From the NCBI GenBank assembly GCA_955652705.1, contig CATPBK010000034.1, forward strand, positions 1-58,689: a stretch of 58,689 nt of DNA, read 5' to 3'. The notes under the pieces were generated by a model. The model searched no databases and was not told the DNA's origin. It worked only from the letters and a program-made list of their open reading frames with translations. Source of the stretch: Candidatus Dormiibacterota bacterium (lineage in GTDB: Bacteria > Chloroflexota > Dormibacteria > Dormibacterales > Dormibacteraceae). This document shows positions 19,952 to 28,170 of this stretch, piece by piece. Both the position numbers and the translations under genes were made by a program. The stretch's first letter is position 1, and every line of letters starts with the position of its first letter.

Positions 19952-20150
19952 TGTCTCGAGTCAGAAATTCGGAGGCATCTCATCGGCTCTGGACGTCGCT
20001 GCCGGTGTTAGGGGCCCCGGCCCGAGTGCTCAGGCATCCATTGGATGCATTCCGCCTCGGGCCACCCCTGTCTTGGCAGCGACTCCCAGACCGGCGCCAA
20101 ATCGGTCGCCTGCCGCGATCTGCAGTGCGAACCTCTGGCTCGAGACCCTA
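19949..20150. repeat. Type A palindromic intergenic repeat, copy A2, inside the nuo operon
   Basis: A 202 bp copy in the opposite orientation to A1, A3 and A4. The ends 19949-19971 and 20128-20150 are inverted repeats with 19 of 23 positions complementary, both beginning with TAG at the element edge. The left TAG is the nuoI stop codon; the right end is three bases before the nuoJ GTG. The central palindrome is GCATCCA-T-TGGATGC at 20034-20048, a different sequence from A3 and A4 but equally self-complementary. Confidence 0.9.
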
Positions 20151-20153
20151 GAC

Positions 20154-20651
20154 GTGGCGACGTTCATCTTCCTCGTCGCCGCAGCCTTCTGCATCGCCGG
20201 GGCGATCGGGATCGTGCTCTTCCGCGACGCGATCCGGAGCGTGCTCAGCCTGGTGGCGGTGATGCTCGCGCTCTCGTCGCTCTACTTGATGCTGAGCGCG
20301 CAGTTCATCTTCGCGGTGCAGGTGATCGTCTACTCGGGCGCGGTGATGGTGCTCTTCCTTTTCGTGATCGCGCTCATGGGGCCGGTCCGCGAGCAGCCGT
20401 CGACGCGTCTGCGGTTCCAGGGTTTGCTGGCGGTCATCGTGGCGGGTTCGTTCGCCGGGCTGGTGGTGGCGATGCTGGGCGGAGTCCGCTACCGCGCGCC
20501 CGACAAGGGGGCGGTCCTGAGCACGTTCGGGTCGGTGGAGAGCATCGCCTACGGCCTCTTCACGACGTACCTCTACCCGTTCGAGCTGACCTCGCTGCTT
20601 CTGCTGGTGGCCGCGGTGGGCGCGATCTACATGAGCAGACGAGAGCGTTGA
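20154..20651 (+). CDS. nuoJ: NADH-quinone oxidoreductase subunit J
   Basis: A 165-residue membrane subunit with five helices, including the conserved stretch QVIVYSGAVMVLFLFVIAL that carries the pi-bulge helix needed for coupling. The frame is open far upstream, but that part translates repeat A2 and the end of nuoI. The GTG at 20154 (MATFIFLVAAAF) is the natural family start. It has no Shine-Dalgarno because repeat A2 fills the gap, so how it is translated is unclear. Confidence 0.88.
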   Translation: MATFIFLVAAAFCIAGAIGIVLFRDAIRSVLSLVAVMLALSSLYLMLSAQFIFAVQVIVYSGAVMVLFLFVIALMGPVREQPSTRLRFQGLLAVIVAGSFAGLVVAMLGGVRYRAPDKGAVLSTFGSVESIAYGLFTTYLYPFELTSLLLLVAAVGAIYMSRRER

Positions 20652-20691
20652 TGATCGGAGTTGCCGGAGTTCACCCAGCAGGAGCTAACGG

Positions 20692-21021
20692 GTGAGCGAT
20701 ATCACCATCGGGAACGAGCACCTGGATGCCTCCTGGTTCCTGATCCTGGCCGCGCTGCTTTTCATCATCGGCGCGATCGGCATCCTGATCCGCCGCAACC
20801 CGCTCGTGATCCTGGTCTGCATCGAGCTCATGTTGAACGCCGTCAACCTGACGCTGGTCACCTTCTCTCGGCAGCTCCAGAACTCCGAGGGCCAGCTGTT
20901 CGCGTTGATGTCGATCACCGTCGCCGCGGCCGAGGCGGTCGTCGGCCTCGGCATCCTGGTCGACATCTTCAAAGACCGTGAGGTCGAGGACGTCGACGAG
21001 CTGAGCGAGCTGCGCGGGTGA
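20692..21021 (+). CDS. nuoK: NADH-quinone oxidoreductase subunit K
   Basis: A 109-residue three-helix antiporter-like small subunit (MrpC related). The conserved Glu residues are seen in CIELMLNAVNL and AAAEAVVGLG. The GTG start is preceded by CAGGAG about eight bases upstream. The gap to nuoJ is 40 bp, one of the few non-overlapping junctions in the operon. The C-terminus has an acidic tail (DREVEDVDEL). Confidence 0.93.
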   Translation: MSDITIGNEHLDASWFLILAALLFIIGAIGILIRRNPLVILVCIELMLNAVNLTLVTFSRQLQNSEGQLFALMSITVAAAEAVVGLGILVDIFKDREVEDVDELSELRG

Positions 21022-22958
21022 GCTCGGCGCTCCCACTGCTGGTTCTCGGCTTTCCCATCGTCGGCGCCGTCCTGCTGGCTGGTCGCGGCTGGCGCTGGCC
21101 GCGAACGCTCACCAAGCTCGTCGGCCCGGGTGTGGTCTGGCTCTCCTTCCTGGTCGTGCTCGACGCTTTCTACACCAGCTCTTACGGCGACTTCACGTAC
21201 TGGCGCTGGATCAAGTCCGGCCCGTTCGAAGTGCCGATGAACCTCCAGCTCGACCACCTCTCGCTCTTCATGTGCCTTGTCATCACCGGCGTGGGCGCGC
21301 TGATCACGACCTACGCGGTGGGTTACATGAGCCACGAAGACAACCCCAGCTATGCCCGCTTCTTCTGCTACATGGACGTCTTCGTCTTCTCGATGCTGCT
21401 GCTGGTGCTGGCGGGAAACTTCGTGTTCCTGATCGTCGGCTGGGCGGGCGTCGGCTTGAGCTCCTACCTGTTGATCGGCTTCTACTACTGGCGGCCCAGC
21501 GCCGTCATCGCGGCGCGCAAGGCGTTCGTCATGAATGTGGTCGGTGACGTGGGCATGATCCTGGGCACTTTCGTCCTCTTCTTCCAGGTGCACGCGACGA
21601 CGTACGCCGCGGTCTTCAAGGCGATCCCGAAGCAGGACTCGGGGCCGCTCGAGCTGGCCGCCTTCCTCTTCCTGGTGGGCGCCATCGCCAAGTCGGCCCA
21701 GATCCCGCTGCATACCTGGCTGCCCGACGCCATGGAAGGCCCGACGCCGGTCAGCGCCCTCATCCACGCCGCCACCATGGTCACCGCCGGCGTCTACCTG
21801 GTCGGCCGCCTCCACCCGCTCTACGACGTCGCCGTCTACGCGCACGCCGCGGTGGCGCTGATCGGCGCCGTCTCGGCGCTGGTGGCGGCTTCGATCGCGA
21901 TCGTGCAGACCGACATCAAGCGCGTCCTCGCTTACTCCACGATGAGCCAGATCGGCTACATGTTCGTCGCCGTCGGCATCGGCGCCTACTCGGCCGCGTT
22001 CTTTCATCTCCTCGCGCACGCGTTCTTCAAAGCCCTCCTCTTCATGAGCGCCGGCAACGTGATCCATGCGATGGACGACAACCAGGACATGCGCGTCTAC
22101 GGCGGCCTCTGGCGCCAGCTGCGCCCAACTTCGATCTCCTTCCTGATCGGCTCGCTCGCGCTCGTCGGCATCATCCCGTTCGTCGGCTTCTGGTCGAAGG
22201 AGCTGATCCTCGGCTCGGCCTTTTCGGCCACCGGCAATCCGGTCGCAGTCTACGCCTGGGGGATCGGCCTTCTGACCGCGCTCCTGACCGGCTTCTACAC
22301 GGGCCGCATGTGGTGGATCTCGTTCTGGGGCCAGCCCTCCGCGAACCGTCCGGTCGCCCATCCCCACGAGGCGCCCCGCGTGATGCTGGTGCCGGTGGTC
22401 GTGCTGGCGGTCCTCTCGACGGTGGGCGGCATCATCCAGACCAGCGCGCTCGGGATCGGACCCCGCCTCGTCGATGACTTCCTCGCCCCGGTGGTCGGCG
22501 TCTTCAAGGCCGAGAACCCCTTCGCGCTCGCGCTCGGCATCACCATGATGCTGCTGGCTGCACTCCTTTTCCTCGTCGCCTACCTGTTCTATGTGCCTCT
22601 GGGCGAGCGCGTCGCCGGCTTCTGGGACCGCCTGGCCGAGGTCAGCGTGGCGCACCCGCAGCCGTGGAGCGCGCGGTTCCCGCGGCTGCAGTCGCTGCTC
22701 GAGCACAAGCTCTACTTCGACCAGCTCTATGACGCGGTCTTCGTGCGTCCACTCGACTGGCTCGCCGTGGAGGGCGAGCGCTTCTTCGACCGGCCGGTGG
22801 TGGAAGGCTCTCTGACCGGCGTCGCCACGCTGGTCCAGGACGGCGCCGGTGGGCTCAGCTGGGTCGAGAACGGGTTCTTCCGGCGCTACGCGCTGGTCTT
22901 CATGGGGGGCGCCGTGCTGGCGGGGCTGCTCCTCATCTTCATCACCTCGAGGGGCTGA
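21018..22958 (+). CDS. nuoL: NADH-quinone oxidoreductase subunit L
   Basis: A 646-residue antiporter-like proton-pumping subunit, the distal one with the long lateral helix at the C-terminus. Typical blocks include GYMSHEDNPSYARFF, WAGVGLSSYLLIGFYY, KSAQIPLHTWLPDAMEGPTPVSALIHAATMVTAGVYL (in consecutive pieces) and IGYMFVAVGIGAY. The GTG start overlaps nuoK. The C-terminal helix pair ends in VLAGLLLIFITSRG. It is complete in length. Confidence 0.95.
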   Translation: MSSALPLLVLGFPIVGAVLLAGRGWRWPRTLTKLVGPGVVWLSFLVVLDAFYTSSYGDFTYWRWIKSGPFEVPMNLQLDHLSLFMCLVITGVGALITTYAVGYMSHEDNPSYARFFCYMDVFVFSMLLLVLAGNFVFLIVGWAGVGLSSYLLIGFYYWRPSAVIAARKAFVMNVVGDVGMILGTFVLFFQVHATTYAAVFKAIPKQDSGPLELAAFLFLVGAIAKSAQIPLHTWLPDAMEGPTPVSALIHAATMVTAGVYLVGRLHPLYDVAVYAHAAVALIGAVSALVAASIAIVQTDIKRVLAYSTMSQIGYMFVAVGIGAYSAAFFHLLAHAFFKALLFMSAGNVIHAMDDNQDMRVYGGLWRQLRPTSISFLIGSLALVGIIPFVGFWSKELILGSAFSATGNPVAVYAWGIGLLTALLTGFYTGRMWWISFWGQPSANRPVAHPHEAPRVMLVPVVVLAVLSTVGGIIQTSALGIGPRLVDDFLAPVVGVFKAENPFALALGITMMLLAALLFLVAYLFYVPLGERVAGFWDRLAEVSVAHPQPWSARFPRLQSLLEHKLYFDQLYDAVFVRPLDWLAVEGERFFDRPVVEGSLTGVATLVQDGAGGLSWVENGFFRRYALVFMGGAVLAGLLLIFITSRG

Positions 22959-22966
22959 AAGGCGAG

Positions 22967-24409
22967 ATGCTGCTGACCGCGATCTGGCTGCTGCCTCTGG
23001 CCGGCGGCCTCCTCGTCATGCTCCTGCCCCACCGCTTCGCCAAATGGCTCGGCGCGCTGGTCGGCGTGGGAGCCCTCGGCCTGGCTGTGTACGGGGCTTA
23101 CGCCTTCGACCCGGCGGGCCACGGCTACCAGTTCGTGGAGCGGACCCCGTGGATCCAGCAGCTGGGTGTCGACTACTACCTCGGCCTGGACGGAATCAGC
23201 GTCTGGCTCGTGATCCTCAACGCGCTCATCTCGCTGATCGCGATCCTGGCCACGCCGGTCGACATGCGCGGCGCCGGACGCTTCGTCGGCCTCCTCCTGG
23301 TGATGGAGGCAGGCATGGCCGGCGTCTTCCTGGCGGTCAACCTCCTGCTCTTCTACGTCTTCTGGGAGGCGATGCTGATCCCGGCCTACTTCCTGCTCTG
23401 GATCTGGGGAGAAGGGCCGCGCCCCCTCTACGCGGCGCTCAAGTTCGTCCTCTTCACGCTGTCCGGCTCGCTCCTGATGCTGGTCGGCGTCATCGGCGAG
23501 TACGTCTTCACCGGCGGCAGGACGCTCAACCTGCCAGACCTGGCCGCGCACCCACTGGACCCGGCCGTCCAATTCGGACTCTTCTTCCTCTTCGCCATCG
23601 CGTTCGCGATCAAGATCCCGGCCTTCCCGATGCACGGTTGGCTGCCTGACGCGTACGTTTCGGCGCCGGTTCCCTTCCTGGTTGCCTTCGCCGGCGTGAT
23701 GGGCAAGACCGGCGCCTACGCGATGCTCCGGATCCTGGTCCCGCTCTTCCATCACCCGGTCCTCTGGTGGGACTGGAACCAGGTCATGCCGGTTCTGGGC
23801 GTCCTGGGGATCATCTGGGGCGCCCTGATGGCGCTCGCCCAGCGCGATGTGAAGCGGCTGGTCGCCTATTCGAGCGTCAGCCACATGGGCTTCATCGTGC
23901 TCGGGATCTTCAGCTTCAACGCGATGGGCCAGCAGGGCGCGGTGCTGCAGATGGTCAACCATGGCGTGATCATCCCGGCACTCTTCCTGCTGGTGGCCTG
24001 GATCGAGGTCAGGACCGGAACCCGCGACCGGGCGGCGCTCTTCGGGCTGGCGGCCAGGATGCCGGTGCTGGCCGGGGTCTTCTTGCTGGTCACGCTGGCC
24101 GCCCTAGGGCTGCCCGGTCTCAACAGCTTCGTCGGCGAGTTCATGACGCTACTCGGCGCCTGGGGCCTCTCACCGGGGCTGGCGATCGCCGCCGCCATCG
24201 GGCTGGTGCTGGCGCCCATCTACATGCTGCGGCTCTTCCAGGGCGCGATGTACGGCGACCGGACCGCGGCGGCCGGGCTGCTCGACCTACGAGGACGCGA
24301 GCTGGCTCTGCTCACGCCGCTTCTCGCCCTGATGTTCGGCATCGGGCTCTATCCGTACTTTCTGACGCGCGTCATGACTTCCCTGGGAGTTCCGCTTCCG
24401 TGGTCTTGA
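22967..24409 (+). CDS. nuoM: NADH-quinone oxidoreductase subunit M
   Basis: A 480-residue antiporter-like proton-pumping subunit. Signature stretches include FYVFWEAMLIPAYFLLWIWG with the key Glu, KIPAFPMHGWLPDAYV with the key Lys, and YSSVSHMGFIVLGIF. The ATG start is preceded by AAAGGCGAG. Nine bases separate it from nuoL. The length is normal for the NuoM family. Confidence 0.95.
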   Translation: MLLTAIWLLPLAGGLLVMLLPHRFAKWLGALVGVGALGLAVYGAYAFDPAGHGYQFVERTPWIQQLGVDYYLGLDGISVWLVILNALISLIAILATPVDMRGAGRFVGLLLVMEAGMAGVFLAVNLLLFYVFWEAMLIPAYFLLWIWGEGPRPLYAALKFVLFTLSGSLLMLVGVIGEYVFTGGRTLNLPDLAAHPLDPAVQFGLFFLFAIAFAIKIPAFPMHGWLPDAYVSAPVPFLVAFAGVMGKTGAYAMLRILVPLFHHPVLWWDWNQVMPVLGVLGIIWGALMALAQRDVKRLVAYSSVSHMGFIVLGIFSFNAMGQQGAVLQMVNHGVIIPALFLLVAWIEVRTGTRDRAALFGLAARMPVLAGVFLLVTLAALGLPGLNSFVGEFMTLLGAWGLSPGLAIAAAIGLVLAPIYMLRLFQGAMYGDRTAAAGLLDLRGRELALLTPLLALMFGIGLYPYFLTRVMTSLGVPLPWS

Positions 24410-25905
24410 TCGCGGCCGCTACGGCGTACGCCGTCAACTATTCGGCGGACCAGGCCTGGAGCGACCTCCAGCAGATCAGCCCCATCGCGATCGTCGTGGT
24501 GGCGCTCCTGGTCGCCATGGTGCTGGACCTGGTGCTGCCGCGGCGCGCGCAGGGACCGGTCAGCGCCGCGATCACGGTCATCGGCCTGCTCGGCTCCCTT
24601 GTCGCCGCGCTCGCCCTCATCGACCGCGGGCACACCGCCTATTACCAGTTCGCGGTCGCCGACAACTTCGCGGTCTTCTTCGACGTCCTTTTCGCGGTGC
24701 TCGGGATCCTGGCCGTCGCCGTCTCGCACGCCTATCTGGCTCGCCGCAACTTCCTGCAGGCCGAGTTCTATGTGCTCCTGCTGGCGGCCACGGCGGGACA
24801 GATGGTCATCGCCCAGGCCAACTCGCTGGTCTCCATCTTTCTGGGTCTGGAGCTGCTCTCGATCGCGCTTTACGTCATGTCCGGCTTCGCGCGGAAGGAC
24901 TTCCGCTCCCAGGAGGCGGCCGTGAAGTACTTGCTCATGGGTGGCTTCGCCTCCGCCTTCGTGCTCTACGGCATGGCGCTCGTCTACGGTGCCACCGGGA
25001 CGACGCTGATCCCGGCGATCGCCAAGTCGCTCGGTCCCGGGGCCGGGACCAACGCGCTGCTCCTACTGGGCATCCTCCTCATGGGCGTCGGCTTTGCCTT
25101 CAAAGTCTCGGCGGCGCCCTTCCAGATGTGGACGCCCGACGTCTATGAGGGCGCACCGATGCCGGTCACCGCCTTCATGTCAGTGGGCACCAAGGCGGCC
25201 GCTTTCGCCATGATCGTCCGCGTCTTCGCGACCGGCTTGCCCAGCTTGAACGGCGAGTGGGCGGCCCTGCTGGCGTTCGTCGCCGCGGCCAGCCTGATCG
25301 TCGGCAACGTAGCCGCCATCGCCCAAACGAGCGTGAAGCGGCTTCTCGCCTATTCGGGCATCGCCCAGGCCGGGTACGTCCTGGTGGGCGTGATCGCAGG
25401 TGGCGCCGATGGCCAGGCCAGCGTCCTGTTCTACCTGGCCGCCTACCTGGTCATGAACTTTGGCGCCTTCGCCATCATGGTCGTGCTGGCTCGCCCCGAG
25501 GGTGACCGCGACCGCATCGGGGACCTCGACGGCCTCGTCTATCGGAACCCGGTTCTGGGCGTCCTCATGACCGTCTTCATGCTCTCTTTGGCTGGGTTCC
25601 CTCCCTCCGTCGGGTTCATGGGCAAGTTCTTCCTCTTCGCCGCCGGGGTCCATCACGGCTACACCTGGCTCGTCATCCTGGCCGTCTTGATGAGCGTCGT
25701 CTCGGTCTACTACTACGTCCGTGTCGTCGTCCATGTCTGGACGCCGGTGGACGCCGCCGAGCGGCGCCTGCGCCTGCCCGCGGCGGCCGGCCTCGCGATA
25801 GTGGCTGCGGGCGTCCTCTCGGTTGCGCTGGGAATCGTTCCGGCGGCCCTCTTCGGACTGGCGCAGGCTGGAGCCGTCCCCGTCGCGGGGGTGGGCGGAG
25901 GCTGA
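24400..25905 (+). CDS. nuoN: NADH-quinone oxidoreductase subunit N
   Basis: A 501-residue antiporter-like subunit that completes the membrane arm. Blocks include LGLELLSIALYVMSGF, KVSAAPFQMWTPDVYEGAP and LAYSGIAQAGYVLVGV. The frame is open well upstream inside nuoM; GTG at 24400, with GGGAG ten bases upstream, is chosen, and TTG at 24406 is the alternative. Last gene of the operon. A small membrane gene follows. Confidence 0.93.
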   Translation: MVLIAAATAYAVNYSADQAWSDLQQISPIAIVVVALLVAMVLDLVLPRRAQGPVSAAITVIGLLGSLVAALALIDRGHTAYYQFAVADNFAVFFDVLFAVLGILAVAVSHAYLARRNFLQAEFYVLLLAATAGQMVIAQANSLVSIFLGLELLSIALYVMSGFARKDFRSQEAAVKYLLMGGFASAFVLYGMALVYGATGTTLIPAIAKSLGPGAGTNALLLLGILLMGVGFAFKVSAAPFQMWTPDVYEGAPMPVTAFMSVGTKAAAFAMIVRVFATGLPSLNGEWAALLAFVAAASLIVGNVAAIAQTSVKRLLAYSGIAQAGYVLVGVIAGGADGQASVLFYLAAYLVMNFGAFAIMVVLARPEGDRDRIGDLDGLVYRNPVLGVLMTVFMLSLAGFPPSVGFMGKFFLFAAGVHHGYTWLVILAVLMSVVSVYYYVRVVVHVWTPVDAAERRLRLPAAAGLAIVAAGVLSVALGIVPAALFGLAQAGAVPVAGVGGG

Positions 25906-25979
25906 GCCGCAACCCGAACGCCGCCTGGGTCGGCACCGAACGACGCACGTCGAGAATCTGTGCCGGCCTCGCCGCCATC

Positions 25980-26339
25980 GTGTACGCCGGCACCGCGGTC
26001 CTCTATGCCGGGGTGGTCGGCGAGCACGCTGCTCGGACCGCCTTCGTTGCCGCCAGCCTCCTGGTCGGCTTCGCCTCAGCTGCCGTGTATGCGTGGCGCC
26101 CCTCGCGGGGCGTGGCCACTGGGGTGGGCTTCGCCTGCGGGCTCTGCGGGGTGACCGGCTACTTCGGGATCCTCAGCATCGGGATCCTGGTGCTGCTCGC
26201 CTGCGGGGCCGGATTCCTGGCCGTCCTCATGCACCCGCGGCCGCTGCTGCCACTGGCTCTGGCCGTTGCCGGAGTGCCGGTCGCGCTTCTGGGCTACTTC
26301 CTCACCGCCCCCGCTGGAGAGCACCTTTTCGGCGGTTGA
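25980..26339 (+). CDS. Small multi-pass membrane protein, unknown function
   Basis: A 119-residue hydrophobic protein with about four membrane helices and no recognised motif. The start is uncertain. The GTG at 25980 is the first canonical one, but the frame stays open back to the nuoN stop, and a GGCGGAGG at 25894-25901 would suit an earlier non-canonical start (CTG at 25902). An extra N-terminal segment of about 26 residues would then precede helix 1. It is probably cotranscribed with nuo. A role in Complex I assembly is possible but not supported by any motif. Confidence 0.55.
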   Translation: MYAGTAVLYAGVVGEHAARTAFVAASLLVGFASAAVYAWRPSRGVATGVGFACGLCGVTGYFGILSIGILVLLACGAGFLAVLMHPRPLLPLALAVAGVPVALLGYFLTAPAGEHLFGG

Positions 26340-26347
26340 CTTCGAAG

Positions 26348-26575
26348 CTAGGCTGTACGGCTCCCAAGATCACGCGACGGTGTCGAGGCCCTGACGGGCG
26401 TCGACATCTTCGGCTCCGCCGAAGACTCGCCCCTGGGTGGCCCACCTGCGGCGTTGGCTTCTGCGCTCCTCGCTCGAGCATGTTCAGATGCGCTCCCTGC
26501 GGTGCTCGGCGCCGCCTTGCATCTGGGGCACCCAGAGACGATCTGTCGGGTGATCCCGAGAGCCGTACAACCTAG
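26348..26575. repeat. Type B palindromic intergenic element
   Basis: A 228 bp element between two convergent genes. The ends 26348-26373 and 26550-26575 are inverted repeats (22 of 26 complementary, starting CTAGG.TGTACGGCTC). Inner segments are also self-complementary (CTGGGTG near 26434 with CACCCAG near 26530). The sequence is unlike type A, but the architecture and size are the same. The right CTAG supplies the TAG stop of the gene at 26572. Confidence 0.75.
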
Positions 26576-27282
26576 GCGGGGATCCTCTCGCAGACCTCGG
26601 CGGGCGCGATCGTGATGCGAGCCGAGAACTCGCCCGCCACCACCTCGCGGACACGCTTGGGAAGCAGGCGCTTGAAGCTCGCCCGTGCCTCCGGCGGGCC
26701 GCCGATATAGAGGGACGGAAGCTTCCGGTACCCCGCGATCCAGCCCGCGGCCGCCTTCAAGTTGGAGTGCGCCAGCTCTTCTTCGTGCCGCTGCAGCCGT
26801 TCGGCCGCCCAGCCGCCCTGCTTGTGCTTCTTGACCGGCTCGCCTTCGAACTCAGCCACCTCGTGGCACTGCCCGAGCAGCACCTCGAACACCCGTGCGT
26901 GCTCCTTGTCGAGGACCGCGACCAGCGCGGGCGGATGGCGCCGAAGGAGCTCGCGGAGCGGATCCAGGTGGAAGCGGTGGTCAAGCTTCAGGATCGTCCC
27001 CACCTCCTGCGGAAGGACCTTCACCTCGAAGATGCCCTCCGGCTGGTAGGCGAAGATGGCGAGCGGCCGCCCGGCGAACTGCTTCTGGTCCAGGTAGCGC
27101 TTGACGTCGGCCAGCTCCCGGTGGGCGGCGCTACCGCACTCGACGTCATCCTTCCATTCGCGCTCCAGGTCCTTCACGAGCGCGTGGTGGAAGGGGCGAT
27201 CCAGCGCGGGTCCGGCCGGCAGGTAGAGGCTCAGGGCCAATTCCGGAAAGCGGCCGGAGAGTCGGGCGAACGGGTCGTTCAT
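26572..27282 (-). CDS. baeRF/Vms1-like release-factor-family protein
   Basis: A 236-residue protein with the C-terminal pattern of the bacterial-archaeal eRF1-like (baeRF) families: ALVAVLDKEHARVFEV, then a GGQ-like loop in KQGGWAAERLQRHEEE, then LYIGGPPEARASFKRLLP. In Vms1/ANKZF1 this fold cleaves peptidyl-tRNA on stalled ribosomes. Here GGW replaces GGQ, as in many bacterial members. Ribosome rescue or peptidyl-tRNA hydrolysis is a family-based inference. The stop codon lies inside the type B element. Confidence 0.65.
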   Translation of the reverse strand: MNDPFARLSGRFPELALSLYLPAGPALDRPFHHALVKDLEREWKDDVECGSAAHRELADVKRYLDQKQFAGRPLAIFAYQPEGIFEVKVLPQEVGTILKLDHRFHLDPLRELLRRHPPALVAVLDKEHARVFEVLLGQCHEVAEFEGEPVKKHKQGGWAAERLQRHEEELAHSNLKAAAGWIAGYRKLPSLYIGGPPEARASFKRLLPKRVREVVAGEFSARITIAPAEVCERIPA

Positions 27283-27316
27283 CCCTCGCCCCCATCCTAC
27301 CCTGCCGTGGGCGGCT

Positions 27317-28072
27317 TCAGATGTTCGAGCGAGACTGGCCGCCGTCGACGGCGATGCAGGTGCCGTTCAGCAGGCCGGCCCGCTCCGAGCAGACGAACGC
27401 CACCACCTCGGCGACCTCTTCGGGAGTGCCGAAACGGCGCAGCGGCAGCTCTCGCTCGACGAAGGCGGCGATCCCCTCCGAGTCCGCCTTCTGGCGGCGG
27501 TCCCAGGAACCGCCGGGAAAGAGGATCGAACCGGGCGCGATGGAGTTCACAAGCACGCCTTTGCCCCCCACCTCGCGCGCCAGCGAGGTGGCGAAGCTGA
27601 TCTCGGCGGCCTTCGCAGCGTTGTAGGCGGGCGACCCGCCCGCCTCCCGCCCGTACACGGAGGAGATCACCACGATGCGACCCCAGTGGCGCCTCACCAT
27701 GCCGGGCAGCGCCAGCTTGCTCATGCGGACCGCCGCGTAGAGGTTCAGGCTCAGCGCCGTCTCCAGCTCGGGCACGCCGGTGTCGTCCCAGGTGGTGCCG
27801 GCCCGGCCGCCCAGGTTGTTGACCAGGATCTCGACCTTCCCCAGGCTCTTCTCGGCGGCCTCGAAGGCGTGGCGGCAGCCGTCCTCCTCGGCGAGATCGG
27901 CAGCGATCGCGACGCCGCCCACCTCCGCCTCCGCGGCGCGCAGACTCTCCTCGCCCCGGGCGACCAGGGCCACGCGGGCGCCTTCCGCGGCCAGGGCGCG
28001 GGCGATGGCGAGTCCGATGCCCCGGCTGGCGCCGGTGACCAGCGCGGCGCGGCCGGCGAGACCGAGGTCCAT
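27317..28072 (-). CDS. SDR-family oxidoreductase (FabG-like)
   Basis: A 251-residue short-chain dehydrogenase/reductase. NAD(P) loop TGASRGIGLA near the N-terminus, NNLGG, catalytic Ser in ISSVYG, and the Tyr/Lys pair in SPAYNAAKAAE. The C-terminal block GTPEEVAEVVAFVCSERAG with GTCIAVDGG is typical of 3-oxoacyl-ACP-reductase-like members. The ATG at 28072 (MDLGLAGR) is preferred over one 17 codons upstream, because the fold begins right after it. The substrate is unknown. Two direct copies of TAGTGGACC lie just upstream on this strand. Confidence 0.85.
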   Translation of the reverse strand: MDLGLAGRAALVTGASRGIGLAIARALAAEGARVALVARGEESLRAAEAEVGGVAIAADLAEEDGCRHAFEAAEKSLGKVEILVNNLGGRAGTTWDDTGVPELETALSLNLYAAVRMSKLALPGMVRRHWGRIVVISSVYGREAGGSPAYNAAKAAEISFATSLAREVGGKGVLVNSIAPGSILFPGGSWDRRQKADSEGIAAFVERELPLRRFGTPEEVAEVVAFVCSERAGLLNGTCIAVDGGQSRSNI

Positions 28073-28170
28073 CAGTGGAGGGGGTCCACTAGGTCCACTA
28101 ACTGGAATCGTAGACTGGCCCAATCGCGATACCGCCCGGCCTGGCCGGCCTGATCCACGACGGCCCGCCG

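Noticed and set aside
20685-22706. 673-residue open frame antisense to nuoK/nuoL
   Set aside because: Composition is rich in Asp/Glu/Arg/His as expected from the complement of membrane-protein codons, no domain is visible, and both nuo genes are fully conserved on the other strand.
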